From: Bacteroidales bacterium UBA2716
Lineage (GTDB): Bacteria; Bacteroidota; Bacteroidia; Bacteroidales; UBA932
NCBI GenBank assembly: GCA_002354005.1
Contig: DEKS01000050.1
Coordinates: 1 to 14,741, forward strand
Direction of reading: 5' to 3'
Length of the DNA: 14,741 nt
A program made the translations under genes and the position numbers. Below, in pieces: positions 6,095 through 14,741 of this stretch (the stretch's first letter is position 1; the number at the start of each line of letters is the position of its first letter). The notes under the pieces were generated by a model, which saw only the letters and a program-made list of their open reading frames with translations, ran no database searches and was not told the origin of the DNA.

Positions 6095-6123
6095 GATAGA
6101 CAACAACACAAAAGCTATAACCC

Positions 6124-9100
6124 ATGTCTTTCACGTTAAACAGAATGTTTTTACCGTTGGCCGTGGCCTTCGCGCTGTGCGTCACGCCGGCGCTGGCCCA
6201 AAACGGTTCACTTCCGGTGACGGGAACGGTGCGGGACCAAAGCGGAGCGCCGCTGCCGGGAGCAACGGTATCCGTAGAGGGCACTGCAAATGGAACCGTA
6301 ACCGACGCCACCGGAAAATTCTCCCTCAAAGTGCCTGGGGAGGGCTCTCTCCTGGTAGCGGAATCCCTGGGATACAAGAGTGTCAAAATGAAGGTTGGCA
6401 CCCGCCGCAGTTTTGACTTTGTCCTGGAGGAAGACACCGAGTACCTGGACGAGGTGGTTGTGATTGGCTTTGGCGAGGCCAAGAAGGCGGACCTTACCGG
6501 TTCCGTGGCCGTGGTCAAGATGCAGGATGTGGAAAACACAGCCACCATTTCCGTGGACCAGGCCCTGCAGGGCCGTGTGGCAGGAGCGGACATCATGAGC
6601 GTCTCCGGAGACCCTACGGAAGGCACCACCATCCGCATCCGTGGCTCCCGTTCCATCACTGCTGGTAATGAGCCGCTCATCGTGGTGGACGGCGTGATGA
6701 ACGCCGTACAGGACCTGAGCGACCTCAATTCCTCCGATATCGAGTCCATCTCCGTGCTCAAGGATGCTTCGTCCACGGCCATTTATGGATCACAGGGTGC
6801 GAACGGTGTTATCATCGTGACTACCAAACAAGGGTCGCCCACGGCGTCAAAACCTACGGTGACTTTTACGGCAAAGGCGGGCTTTTCCCAATTAGCCCGT
6901 GGCCTGGACTACATGAACGCAGCAGAGTTTGCCACCTATAACAACGACCGCATCGACTTCTCCAAGAGCGCCCATGGCGATGTGTATCCCGTGACGCCCA
7001 GCTATACGCAAAAGTACGCAGACCCGGAGGCGCTGGGCGCAGGCACCGACTGGCTCAAGGCCATCACCCGCACGGCCGCATTCCAGGAATACGCGCTTTC
7101 AGTTAGTGGCAACAGCAAGAAAACCAATTATTTCGCATCCATTTCCTATGCGGACGACCAGGGTATTATCCTGGATTCCGGTGCCAAGCGTGTGATTGGC
7201 CGCCTGAACCTGGGCCATCGTTTCAACAAGTGGCTCAAGGTGGACTACAGCGCCAATATCCTTTATCGTCTCAACAACAACAACAAAACATCCATTGGCG
7301 GTACGGCCGTGTGGTCCGGGGCCGTTTACATCTCTCCGGTGCTGGGCATCGATTCCGAGGTGAACGACCTGTACAATTACGGGCAGGGGAGTCCCTTCAA
7401 CAACCCTTACATCACCATCAAGGAGTCCGTGAACCAGCGCAAGAGCTTCTCCAACACCCAGACGCTCTCCTTCACGCTCACTCCCATCAAGGGTCTCACC
7501 ATCCAGAGCCGGAACACCTATTACAAGTACGATACCCACCTGTACAAGTACTTGCCCGGGACGCTTCCCGTACGCCGGCTTTCTGGAACTGGCGGCCAGG
7601 TGGACCGTGCCGACAATGATTTGGTGCAGCTCAATACCGACAACACGGTTACCTACAAGACCGACATCGCCCGCGTGCATCACCTGGACGCCATGGCAGG
7701 CATGTCATTATATTATAAGCGCATAAACCAGCAGAACATCACCGGAAAGGGCATGCTGGTGGACCAGCTCATGTGGAACGACCTCAGCGCCATTGCCGAC
7801 AAGGACAATTACACCCTCACCTCCGGCAACCAGGAGGTGCGCAAGCTCTCTTTCCTGGCGCGCGTGAACTACAATTACAAGCAGCGTTACTACGTTACCT
7901 TTACCGGCCGTGCCGATGCCTCATCCAACTTCGCCGCCAACAACAAGTGGGGCTTCTTCCCGTCCATGGCCCTGAAGTGGAACCTGGCCAACGAGCCCTG
8001 GCTCAAGCGTACCCGCATTTTCCAGGACCTCTCCCTGCGGTTCAGTGCCGGCCGTACCGGTAACGACGCCATCGCCCCGTATAAGTCCCTGCAGCAGCTG
8101 AGCTCTTCCACGGCCGGTTATCTGCTGGGCGACGGCCAGTCCACTTACTACTATCCTTCCCGCCTGGACAGCCCCAACCTCACCTGGGAAAAGACAGACC
8201 TGTATAACCTGGCTTTGGATATGTCCGTGCTCAAGGGCCGCATCAAGTTTACTGCGGAAGGCTATATTGCCAACACCCGGGATCTGCTCCTGAGCGTGCA
8301 GAAGGCCCAACAGACCGGCTACAGCAACTTCACCCAGAACTTGGGCCGCACCTCCAACAAGGGCGTGGAACTGAGTCTGGAAACCCGGAACATCGTCAAG
8401 AAAAACTTCTCCTGGACCACTTCGTTCAACATCTCCCACAACCGTCAGATGGTAGAGGACATTGGTGGCGAGAGCGAGGTGGTGGCCATGAAAGACCAGA
8501 AGGGCTACATGATTTACGGCTATCGCGCCGGCTATCCCTTGAACTCGCTGTGGGGCTTCCAGTACGGCGGCGTATGGCACAATCAGGAGGAAATTGCCGA
8601 CAATGACATCACGCACCAGTATGTAGATTACTACGCCAAGCCCTACAAGTGCGGCCGTCCAAAGTACGTGGACCAGAACCACGATGGCATCCTGGACAAC
8701 CAGGACCTCACCTATTTGGGGAACGCCGATCCCATCGTTTACGGCGGCCTGCAGAACAACTTCCACATCTATGGCTTCGACCTGGGCATTTTCCTGGCCT
8801 ATTCCGTAGGCGGAAGCATTTACAACTATTCTGAATTCTTCATGGCGGGTACCTACTGCTCCAACCAGTACCGCTACATGCTCAACAGTTGGCATCCTTA
8901 CCGCAATCCGGAGTCCAACTTCCCGGCGGCCGGCGCCAGCGGCTCCAGCATGCTCCCCAGTGATTTCATGGTGCACGACGCTTCGTACCTGCGCCTGAAG
9001 AGCGTGAAACTTTCCTACAAGTTCGACCTGGACAAGAAGGTGAAGTGGATGCGTAGCATCACGGTGGGCATCAGCGCCGAGAACCTCTTTGTCTGGACCC

Positions 9101-9228
9101 GGTACAATGGCTTCGATCCGGATGTGTCGTCCAAGGTGGAGGATCAGGAATCTACTATCAGAAGGGCCGATATTGGCGCGTACCCGCGTCCGCGCAAAAT
9201 TATCGGCATGGTTCAAATCAAATTCTAA
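6124..9228 (+). CDS. SusC-like TonB-dependent outer-membrane transporter (SusC/RagA family)
   Basis: The protein has 1034 aa, normal for SusC/RagA transporters without an STN domain. The signal peptide ends ALA-Q (about residue 26). Residues about 30-105 form the carboxypeptidase-regulatory-like domain (TGTVRDQSGAPLPGATVSVE). The TonB-box region is at about 109-117 (DEVVVIGFG). The plug domain shows the family signatures 'ALQGRVAGADI', 'TTIRIRGSRSI', 'EPLIVVDGV' and 'IESISVLKDASSTAIYGSQG', ending about residue 236. The rest is beta-barrel, closing in IKF with a C-terminal Phe as expected for outer-membrane insertion. It would import a ligand across the outer membrane using TonB energy together with the SusD-like partner encoded 6 nt downstream. 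The substrate is unknown. The absence of an STN domain means it is unlikely to signal to a FecR/FecI-type pair, and none is encoded nearby. Confidence 0.96.
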   Translation: MSFTLNRMFLPLAVAFALCVTPALAQNGSLPVTGTVRDQSGAPLPGATVSVEGTANGTVTDATGKFSLKVPGEGSLLVAESLGYKSVKMKVGTRRSFDFVLEEDTEYLDEVVVIGFGEAKKADLTGSVAVVKMQDVENTATISVDQALQGRVAGADIMSVSGDPTEGTTIRIRGSRSITAGNEPLIVVDGVMNAVQDLSDLNSSDIESISVLKDASSTAIYGSQGANGVIIVTTKQGSPTASKPTVTFTAKAGFSQLARGLDYMNAAEFATYNNDRIDFSKSAHGDVYPVTPSYTQKYADPEALGAGTDWLKAITRTAAFQEYALSVSGNSKKTNYFASISYADDQGIILDSGAKRVIGRLNLGHRFNKWLKVDYSANILYRLNNNNKTSIGGTAVWSGAVYISPVLGIDSEVNDLYNYGQGSPFNNPYITIKESVNQRKSFSNTQTLSFTLTPIKGLTIQSRNTYYKYDTHLYKYLPGTLPVRRLSGTGGQVDRADNDLVQLNTDNTVTYKTDIARVHHLDAMAGMSLYYKRINQQNITGKGMLVDQLMWNDLSAIADKDNYTLTSGNQEVRKLSFLARVNYNYKQRYYVTFTGRADASSNFAANNKWGFFPSMALKWNLANEPWLKRTRIFQDLSLRFSAGRTGNDAIAPYKSLQQLSSSTAGYLLGDGQSTYYYPSRLDSPNLTWEKTDLYNLALDMSVLKGRIKFTAEGYIANTRDLLLSVQKAQQTGYSNFTQNLGRTSNKGVELSLETRNIVKKNFSWTTSFNISHNRQMVEDIGGESEVVAMKDQKGYMIYGYRAGYPLNSLWGFQYGGVWHNQEEIADNDITHQYVDYYAKPYKCGRPKYVDQNHDGILDNQDLTYLGNADPIVYGGLQNNFHIYGFDLGIFLAYSVGGSIYNYSEFFMAGTYCSNQYRYMLNSWHPYRNPESNFPAAGASGSSMLPSDFMVHDASYLRLKSVKLSYKFDLDKKVKWMRSITVGISAENLFVWTRYNGFDPDVSSKVEDQESTIRRADIGAYPRPRKIIGMVQIKF

Positions 9229-9234
9229 GGGCGT

Positions 9235-10797
9235 ATGAAAAAGACAGTATTTTTGTTTGCAAGCATCCTGGCCCTTAGCCTTGCCAGCTGCTCCAAGTTC
9301 CTGCAGGAAAAGCCTTCTTCCTTTGTGGACAGGGACAATTACTTCAAGAGCGAAGCCCAGTGCCGTACGGCCGTGAATTCCTGCTATGTGGGTCTCAGGA
9401 CCGTGTATTCCACCACGTTGTTCACGCATCTGGAGGGGACCACCGACATCTGTTATGTGCCGTCCATCTCGGACGTGAACGCCATCCTGGATATCAATCC
9501 CTCCCAGTGCAATATTTCCAAGACCGTTTGGAGTACGGCCTATAAGGCCATCATGTATTGTAATGCCGCCATTGCCGGCGTTGAGAAATCCACCACCATT
9601 GATGCAGGGGTGCAGAAAGACCTTTTAGCAGAAGCCAAGACCATGCGGGCCTTCTGGTATTACCTGCTCACCGGCCTGTTCGGCGATGTGCCTTACTATA
9701 CCGACGATGTAGTGGACCAGCCCACTATGGACCGCATCGCCCACCTGGGACGCATGGATGCCGTAGCAACCCGCGCAGCCCTCATCAAGGAGCTGCAGGA
9801 CTGCTACAGTTACAACGGCGACGTCTATACCGGCGCACTTACGCAGGTGCGGGCCAATGACAACGAAGAAAAAGGCCGCGCCGGCTGGGCTATGGGCATG
9901 ATGCTCATCGGCAAGCTGGCCCTTTGGAATGCCTACGCCGATGTCACTTCCGGCACGGACTGGTTCCAGACCGCTATCGACGCCCTGGAGCGCCTGGTGC
10001 CCATTTACGGTGAGCTTTCCCAGTATCCGCTGAGCGACCTTTACTTCAGTGTGAAAGACACGCCGGAGCGCATTTTCGAGATTCGGCACGCTTACACGGA
10101 AGGTACGCTTTCCTACGCCGGTACCCTGGCCCAGAACTGCATGCCCTCCTACAACAGCACCACCCAGCTCTTTGACGGAGTGAGCATCCCCTGGTTAGGA
10201 ACGGAGGCCAAAGTGGGCACCTGCAACCGCCCCAGCACCTATTTCTACGGCGCCCTGCAGCCGGACAATGGCCAGGACCGGCGTGTGGATGTGAACCAGG
10301 GCCGTCGCTTTGAAGGAACCGCCTTCTCCAATGGACTGGCCAAGCCGTGGATGGGCCCCAAATTCTGGTGCCCTTACATGAAGACCACCTATGACTCCAA
10401 CAATTATCCGGTATTCCGTTATGCCGATGCCCTGCTCCTGCTTGCCGAGGCCTACTGTGCCAAGGAGGACAAAGAGAATACGGAGAAATACCTGAACATG
10501 GTACGTTCTCGTGCCGGATTGCCGGATTACGTGGCGGGCAACTGGGCCAAGACCACGCAGGAAGTGCGTGACGAGCGCGCCCGTGAACTGTTTGGTGAGT
10601 TCCAGCGCAAGTTTGACCTGGTTCGCTGGAACATCTGGTACGACAGCGTGCGTGAATATTGGCAGGTGGAAATGGAGGCGCGCGCCATTCCCACCCACCT
10701 GCAGCGCTGCCACCGCTATCTTCCCATTCCCATCGAACAGGTGGTGAACTCGGGCTATGCCCTTGACAACAACGAATATAACGCCTACGGAATGTAA
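9235..10797 (+). CDS. SusD/RagB-like nutrient-binding outer-membrane lipoprotein
   Basis: The protein has 520 aa with a lipoprotein signal ending LASC (Cys19), then 'SKFLQEKPSSFVDRDNYFKS', the standard SusD start. The N-terminal SusD-like part (about 20-210) contains 'AEAKTMRAFWYYLLTGLFGDVPY', the usual helical repeat. The C-terminal SusD part shows 'FRYADALLLLAEAY' with 'LNMVRSRAGLP' (about 393-428), 'ARELFGEFQRKFDLVRW' (about 447-463) and 'LPIPIEQVVNSGYALDNNEY' near the end. It forms the hinged lid over the SusC-like channel and captures the ligand at the cell surface. It starts 6 nt after the susC stop, and the next gene begins 1 nt after its own stop. Specificity cannot be read from the sequence. 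Confidence 0.96.
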   Translation: MKKTVFLFASILALSLASCSKFLQEKPSSFVDRDNYFKSEAQCRTAVNSCYVGLRTVYSTTLFTHLEGTTDICYVPSISDVNAILDINPSQCNISKTVWSTAYKAIMYCNAAIAGVEKSTTIDAGVQKDLLAEAKTMRAFWYYLLTGLFGDVPYYTDDVVDQPTMDRIAHLGRMDAVATRAALIKELQDCYSYNGDVYTGALTQVRANDNEEKGRAGWAMGMMLIGKLALWNAYADVTSGTDWFQTAIDALERLVPIYGELSQYPLSDLYFSVKDTPERIFEIRHAYTEGTLSYAGTLAQNCMPSYNSTTQLFDGVSIPWLGTEAKVGTCNRPSTYFYGALQPDNGQDRRVDVNQGRRFEGTAFSNGLAKPWMGPKFWCPYMKTTYDSNNYPVFRYADALLLLAEAYCAKEDKENTEKYLNMVRSRAGLPDYVAGNWAKTTQEVRDERARELFGEFQRKFDLVRWNIWYDSVREYWQVEMEARAIPTHLQRCHRYLPIPIEQVVNSGYALDNNEYNAYGM

Positions 10798-10798
10798 T

Positions 10799-13150
10799 AT
10801 GAAACGGATTCAATTACTTTTGCCTGTTCTGGCACTGCTCCTGGCGGCCGTGGGCTGCTCCCAGCGCTATGAACTCAATCTGCCCCTGGCCCTGAACCGG
10901 ACGGAAATGCGTTTCGACGCTTCCGGCAACAGTTACTACGTGCTGGTTTATTGCCAGGGTGACTGGACCGCCACCCTGGAAAAAGACGTTCCCTGGGTCT
11001 CCCTTTCCCGTAGTTCCGGGCATGGGAACAGCCAAATCATGGTGTCCGCAGACCTGAACCGCGGCGTGTCCCGCGGTGTGGTGCTCACTGTTCGGAGCGG
11101 AGATTCCGTGAAGGAAATGTATATTTCCCAGAAGAGCGGCAGTAGCGAGATCGGCAACTACAACTTGATAAAAGAAAGCATAGAAATGCTCCGGGGAGCC
11201 TCTGTAGGCCGCATGTCTGCCGGGACCGACCTGGACGAGGAAACGCTCTCCAATGTGGAAACATCCGTTGATTATGGAGAAGTTGCTACGGAGCCCTGGA
11301 TTCAAAACATTCAGGTGAGCCGTTCCCGTGTTACGTTCGAGGTGGATGAAAACACCTCAGGTGCAGCCCGTAGCGCTGTAGTTCACCTGAGTTTTCCCCT
11401 GGCCCGTTGGGACAATCCCATACAGGCCTTCTTTACGGTGAACCAATCGGTGGCCGAGCCAGCCCAAATCCAGGCAAGCGTGAAGCCTCTTTCCGACGGC
11501 AAGGCACCGGCGTGGGCCGAAGGCGACCGCCTGCTTTTGCTGGATAGTGACGGAAGCGGCCTCATTCCGGCGGAGGTTTATACGGCCGCCGGCTCCCAGG
11601 CTACCCTCCTGTTCAATGCCGAAGCTGTTCAAGGTGGCATTATGGGTGGTGTGTATCCGGAAGATTATGTGAACCGCTGGAGCGACGGAAAGGTGTATGT
11701 CCAACTGCCCGAGAACCGGCCTGGCATTACTTCCCTGGCAGCCGCGGAGGACCTGGTCCTGATGGCCGGAAAGCGGGAAGGAGAAACGGTGACGCTGGCG
11801 GGCGCCTGCGCACTGCTTTGCTTGAATTTACAGGGAGAAGGAACGCTGCAGCAGTTGAGCATGGTGGCAGAAACCCCCATTGCCGGTATGGGTACGGTGG
11901 ATATGTCCCTGGAGAATCCGGCGTATGTTCCCGGTAACACCAGCAGCCCCCAAATCTCCTTCACGTTACCGGAGGAGGGCATTGCTCTTCCCGTACAGCT
12001 GTATGTGGCGGTCCCTGAGGGCGATTTAGGCACCATTCTGGTCAATGCCATCACCAGCACCTGGAGCGGCTGCGTCAGCGGCAAGGCCCAGGAGGCCGGA
12101 ACCGCCGGTACGATTATTCCGCTTTCTGAACTCAGTTTCAGCTTACCTGGACAGGCTATCGACCTTACCCAAGGCGACAAATGGGCCAATTGCTTCATGG
12201 TGAGTGGAACCGAGGAGGCTGTTTACAGCGTGGCGGTCCGCCGTCCCGACGGAACGGTTCCCGCCTCCGACATCAAACTGTGCTCCGTCCTGTGGCAAAC
12301 AGCCCCTGGCGTGATAGACTATCTGGCCCTGGATCCCAGCGGTTCCAGGTTGTATTTCCGCAAGAGCCAGGACAACCCGGGCAGTGCGCATGTGGCGGTG
12401 ATGAACGGCGACGGCGTCATCCGTTGGAGTTATCACATCTGGGCGCCGGCAACGCCTGTAGAGGAGCGTGTCATTGGCTCCTGGACCTTCATGGACCGCA
12501 ATGTGGGTGCTGTGAAGGCCGACGCCCGGGATTACTCCAACGCTTCTATCGGCATGCATTACCAGTGGGGCCGCAAGGACCCGTTCCCGCCGGCCAAGGC
12601 AACGGCCGCCAGCGGCAACGGCATGCGCTCCACGGTTTATCCGGACAACATTGTGTTTGTGACGGCCCAGGACGGCGTAAGCCAGGAAGTGGCGGATGCC
12701 ACCCCCAACACCTACTATTGGGGCAGCGGCGCCAGCGGCAAGCAGGACTGGCGGGATGTCCAGGACGATGCGCTGTGGGCATCGGCCACCTCCAATGCCA
12801 ACCCTTGCCCTTATGGCTGGATGGTCCCGTCCAACGACGCGCTGGGCGTTATCCCGGAGCGCCTGAAAGCGGCCGAGTATGTGTCCAAGGTGGGCATCAC
12901 CATCCAGGACGACAACGGAAAGGAGATGCTCTTTGTCCCCGGCGGCGCCTACCGCAGAAGTACTTCCACGGCCAGCGAACTGGCCAATATGAGCGACGGC
13001 TGGATTTGGTCTTCCACGCCGATCGACATCACTCCGTACCGGGGCTCCTACCGCCTGTGGTACCAGAGCAACGTCAATAACCGCCGTATCGACAGCACAT
13101 ACCCGCATCGTCGCTGGGGCGGAAATGTAAGATGCGTAAAAGTTCAGTAG
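10799..13150 (+). CDS. Accessory lipoprotein: BACON-like domains, fimbrillin-like region and C-terminal FISUMP-type domain
   Basis: The protein has 783 aa from ATG 10799, 1 nt after the SusD stop; the in-frame ATG at 10757 lies within susD and was rejected. Signal peptide ends AAVGC (Cys20). A BACON-like domain covers about 33-112 (LNRTEMRFDASG through MYISQKSG). A second BACON-like stretch is at about 164-217 (VTFEVDENTSGAARSAVVHL, then FFTVNQS). Residues about 225-455 look fimbrillin-like (WAEGDRLLLLDSDGSG). The C-terminal part, about 555-783, is FISUMP-like: FMDRNVGA, GMHYQWGRKDPFP, NTYYWG, CPYGWMVPS (from residue 670), IWSSTP and GGNVRCVKVQ at the end. BACON domains are associated with glycan or mucin binding; FISUMP domains occur in fibre-binding and surface proteins. 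By position it replaces SusE/SusF-type binding lipoproteins. Role inferred: surface ligand binding. Exact domain limits are by eye. Confidence 0.85.
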   Translation: MKRIQLLLPVLALLLAAVGCSQRYELNLPLALNRTEMRFDASGNSYYVLVYCQGDWTATLEKDVPWVSLSRSSGHGNSQIMVSADLNRGVSRGVVLTVRSGDSVKEMYISQKSGSSEIGNYNLIKESIEMLRGASVGRMSAGTDLDEETLSNVETSVDYGEVATEPWIQNIQVSRSRVTFEVDENTSGAARSAVVHLSFPLARWDNPIQAFFTVNQSVAEPAQIQASVKPLSDGKAPAWAEGDRLLLLDSDGSGLIPAEVYTAAGSQATLLFNAEAVQGGIMGGVYPEDYVNRWSDGKVYVQLPENRPGITSLAAAEDLVLMAGKREGETVTLAGACALLCLNLQGEGTLQQLSMVAETPIAGMGTVDMSLENPAYVPGNTSSPQISFTLPEEGIALPVQLYVAVPEGDLGTILVNAITSTWSGCVSGKAQEAGTAGTIIPLSELSFSLPGQAIDLTQGDKWANCFMVSGTEEAVYSVAVRRPDGTVPASDIKLCSVLWQTAPGVIDYLALDPSGSRLYFRKSQDNPGSAHVAVMNGDGVIRWSYHIWAPATPVEERVIGSWTFMDRNVGAVKADARDYSNASIGMHYQWGRKDPFPPAKATAASGNGMRSTVYPDNIVFVTAQDGVSQEVADATPNTYYWGSGASGKQDWRDVQDDALWASATSNANPCPYGWMVPSNDALGVIPERLKAAEYVSKVGITIQDDNGKEMLFVPGGAYRRSTSTASELANMSDGWIWSSTPIDITPYRGSYRLWYQSNVNNRRIDSTYPHRRWGGNVRCVKVQ

Positions 13151-13152
13151 CC

Positions 13153-14741
13153 ATGCGAATACTACGTGATATGATTGTGCTGGGAACGGCCGCCCTTCTG
13201 GCCTTCTCCTGCACCAAGGACATTAACGAGCGCACCATCCACGAGGGCAGCGGTCTGGGTTTCCCCCAGAAGGTGTATACCCTGGAGGCGGAGGCCGGCC
13301 AGCTGGCCATCCCGGTAATTGCCACCCGTGCGTTCAGCGTGACCACGGAGGCCTCCTGGATTACGGTGCCCCAGACGGCCCCGGCCGGCCGTGAGGGCTT
13401 TCTGGCCCGCTATTCGGCCAATACCTCGCTGCCGCGCGCCGCGCAGGTGGTGATTGCCATTGACAATCACCGGGACACCGTGACGCTGCGCCAGAAGGGA
13501 AACGTGGAGCCGGAACTGGCAACGGCCTCCCCGGTCATTGCGGTCAAGGGCTCCGCCGCCGGCAAATGCGAGGTGGAGCTCCAGACCAACCTGCCTGCCG
13601 GCGACCTGGTGCTTGCCTGGGACAGCGAGGGGAACGAGAACTGGATAGAGGACGTAAAGGTGGAGGAAGGCAAACTCCAGTTCAACTACAAGGCCAATCC
13701 GCTTTCCTATACCCGTCACGGCAGCATTACCGTAAGCTATACGGATGCCTTTGGCAATCTGCTGCTCATCCCCTTCCAGGTGAGCCAGCTTTCCAATGCC
13801 GATTCGGCCGGTGAAACCCTTTCCCTGCAGGAATTCTGTGCCTTGGCAACGGAAGAGGGAACGGAACTGGAGAACGACCTGGTCATTGAAGGCATCGTGG
13901 TGAGCGACAAGGAGAACGGCAACTGCGGTGACAATACGCAGCTGTCCGTCACGTCCATTGACTATACCGTATGCCAGCGGACCATCTATCTGGAGGCGCT
14001 GGACGGTTCCAAGGGTCTGTGCATGGTGACCAGAACGGCCGACGACAACGTCTTTGCCCAGGGCGACCGGGTAAAATGGTGTGTCCGGGGTGCCGTGCTG
14101 TACAAATCCAGGGTGGTGAATCCGGAGACGGATCCCGTATTCTATACGCTTACCGGCGTAAAGGGTAACATGGCCCTGGCATGCGAGTCGCTGGGACGCG
14201 AGGGCATTCCCGTGAAAGAGAAGTATATAGGCGCCATTGACGATGACGACATTTTCACCTACGTGACAATAAAGGGCTGCGAACTGCCGGTCCGCAAAGG
14301 CCCCCTCACGCCGGTGAGCGAGCAGTTTACCAGGGAGACCGGGGCGGACAAGGTAGCCAAGTTCGGCATCCTGTTGCACGACATCTGCGGCGGCAGCCTG
14401 TACCTGTACACCAACACCACCTGCCCTTACCGGCGCGACGGCTCCATGCTCCCGCAGGGAAGCGGCAAGGTGAGCGGCGTGGTGGTGCACGAGCTGTACA
14501 CCCGCTTCAGCTATCAGGACAATGCCAGTGCAGACGCCGAGACCTGGGGCAACATTGGCCGCTATCAGCTGCGCCATACTACCCGGGAGGACTTCCAACT
14601 GGCCCAGACCATGGAGGAGGACTCCTTCTCTGCCATCCTGTGCGAATGGAGCTCCGTGGCTGCCAAGAACCTGGAGCACTATTACGCGACCGACGGTGAC
14701 CGGAACGCCTACTTCGACTACAGTTTTACGTATCCTTACTC
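13153..14741 (+). CDS. BACON/DUF5689-type lipoprotein (3' end cut by window)
   Basis: The frame is open from ATG 13153, 2 nt after the previous stop, to the right edge: 529 codons with no stop. The signal peptide ends AFSC (Cys20), followed by TKDINE. Residues about 36-118 are BACON-like (WITVPQTAPAGREGFLARYS, then VTLRQKG). A second beta-rich, BACON-like segment lies at about 119-215 (SYTRHGSITVSYTDAFGN, then FQVSQ). From about 222 (LSLQEFCAL) to about 475 the sequence has the DUF5689 pattern: IEGIVVSDKENGN, FAQGDRVKW, FGILLHDICGGSLYLYTN and GSGKVSGVVVHE. A new segment begins with 'FSAILCEWSS' and is cut. DUF5689 proteins commonly sit in SusCD operons; they are surface lipoproteins of unknown biochemical role, some with further C-terminal domains. 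Identification of DUF5689 is by pattern memory, not a search. Confidence 0.8.
   Translation, partial: MRILRDMIVLGTAALLAFSCTKDINERTIHEGSGLGFPQKVYTLEAEAGQLAIPVIATRAFSVTTEASWITVPQTAPAGREGFLARYSANTSLPRAAQVVIAIDNHRDTVTLRQKGNVEPELATASPVIAVKGSAAGKCEVELQTNLPAGDLVLAWDSEGNENWIEDVKVEEGKLQFNYKANPLSYTRHGSITVSYTDAFGNLLLIPFQVSQLSNADSAGETLSLQEFCALATEEGTELENDLVIEGIVVSDKENGNCGDNTQLSVTSIDYTVCQRTIYLEALDGSKGLCMVTRTADDNVFAQGDRVKWCVRGAVLYKSRVVNPETDPVFYTLTGVKGNMALACESLGREGIPVKEKYIGAIDDDDIFTYVTIKGCELPVRKGPLTPVSEQFTRETGADKVAKFGILLHDICGGSLYLYTNTTCPYRRDGSMLPQGSGKVSGVVVHELYTRFSYQDNASADAETWGNIGRYQLRHTTREDFQLAQTMEEDSFSAILCEWSSVAAKNLEHYYATDGDRNAYFDYSFTYPY

Larger units (their letters stand above)
5913..6123. other. Intergenic region between Rpn-type gene and susCD operon
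   Basis: This 211-bp gap contains, in order, a weak hairpin, a perfect 15-bp hairpin with T-rich tail, a 12-bp palindrome, and a promoter-like pair leading into susC. I see no credible small gene here. Confidence 0.6.

Noticed and set aside
4817..6123. Insertion sequence around the Rpn-type 'transposase'
   Set aside because: No matching terminal inverted repeats or target-site duplication were found flanking the gene; the hairpins on either side differ from each other and fit terminators or operators.
7921..9429. Long minus-strand open frame (502 codons) opposite susC and the start of susD
   Set aside because: It is the antisense shadow of clearly recognisable SusC/SusD coding sequence; its translation shows no family motif and is rich in V/G/A/H as expected from the reverse of GC-rich codons.
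13162..14679. Long minus-strand open frame (505 codons) opposite the DUF5689-type gene
   Set aside because: The plus strand is open with a lipoprotein signal and BACON/DUF5689 patterns and continues the operon; the antisense translation resembles nothing known.
1..14741. tRNA, rRNA, CRISPR array, riboswitch
   Set aside because: No cloverleaf-like sequence, rRNA signature, regularly spaced repeats or known riboswitch core was seen on reading the intergenic regions, which are all shorter than 300 bp.

Overview
The window looks like a chromosomal segment of a Bacteroidota, almost certainly Bacteroidales. The supporting signs are a SusC/SusD pair, several lipoproteins with BACON, fimbrillin-like, FISUMP and DUF5689-type domains, a DUF6377-type TPR/HTH membrane regulator, a PD-(D/E)XK 'Rpn/transposase' gene, absence of clear Shine-Dalgarno sites, and -7 boxes resembling TAnnTTTG. 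Genus cannot be fixed from sequence alone. All assignments come from reading motifs by eye; no database search was run.

Layout. (1) Positions 1-1502, minus strand: a membrane-anchored regulator with periplasmic TPR-like region, one membrane span and a C-terminal HTH, cut by the left edge. Its 5' end carries adjacent C9 and A8 tracts. (2) Positions 1503-1786: divergent intergenic region. (3) Positions 1787-4816, plus strand: two tiny genes (48 and 46 codons) that resemble each other, followed after 2 nt by a 909-aa surface lipoprotein with a fimbrillin-like N-terminal part and a long parallel beta-helix with Pmp-type GGA/FxxN repeats; a strong hairpin terminator follows. (4) Positions 5058-5912: a stand-alone Rpn/PF12784-type nuclease gene with its own promoter-like box. 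(5) Positions 5913-6123: a perfect 15-bp hairpin, a 12-bp palindrome and a promoter-like region. (6) Positions 6124-14741: a tightly packed operon: SusC-like TonB-dependent transporter, SusD-like lipoprotein, a BACON/fimbrillin-like/FISUMP lipoprotein, and a BACON/DUF5689-type lipoprotein that runs off the right edge.

How the parts work together. Genes of the right-hand operon are separated by only 1-6 nt, so they are probably co-transcribed and build one outer-membrane uptake complex: SusC as the TonB-driven channel, SusD as its lid, and two accessory lipoproteins in the positions where SusE/SusF-type binding proteins usually sit. No glycosidase, peptidase, sigma factor or anti-sigma factor is visible, so the substrate is unknown. 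The left-hand block looks like a surface-adhesin operon with a divergently transcribed membrane regulator. The least explained elements are the two paired small proteins, the homopolymer tracts in the regulator gene and the palindrome in front of susC.
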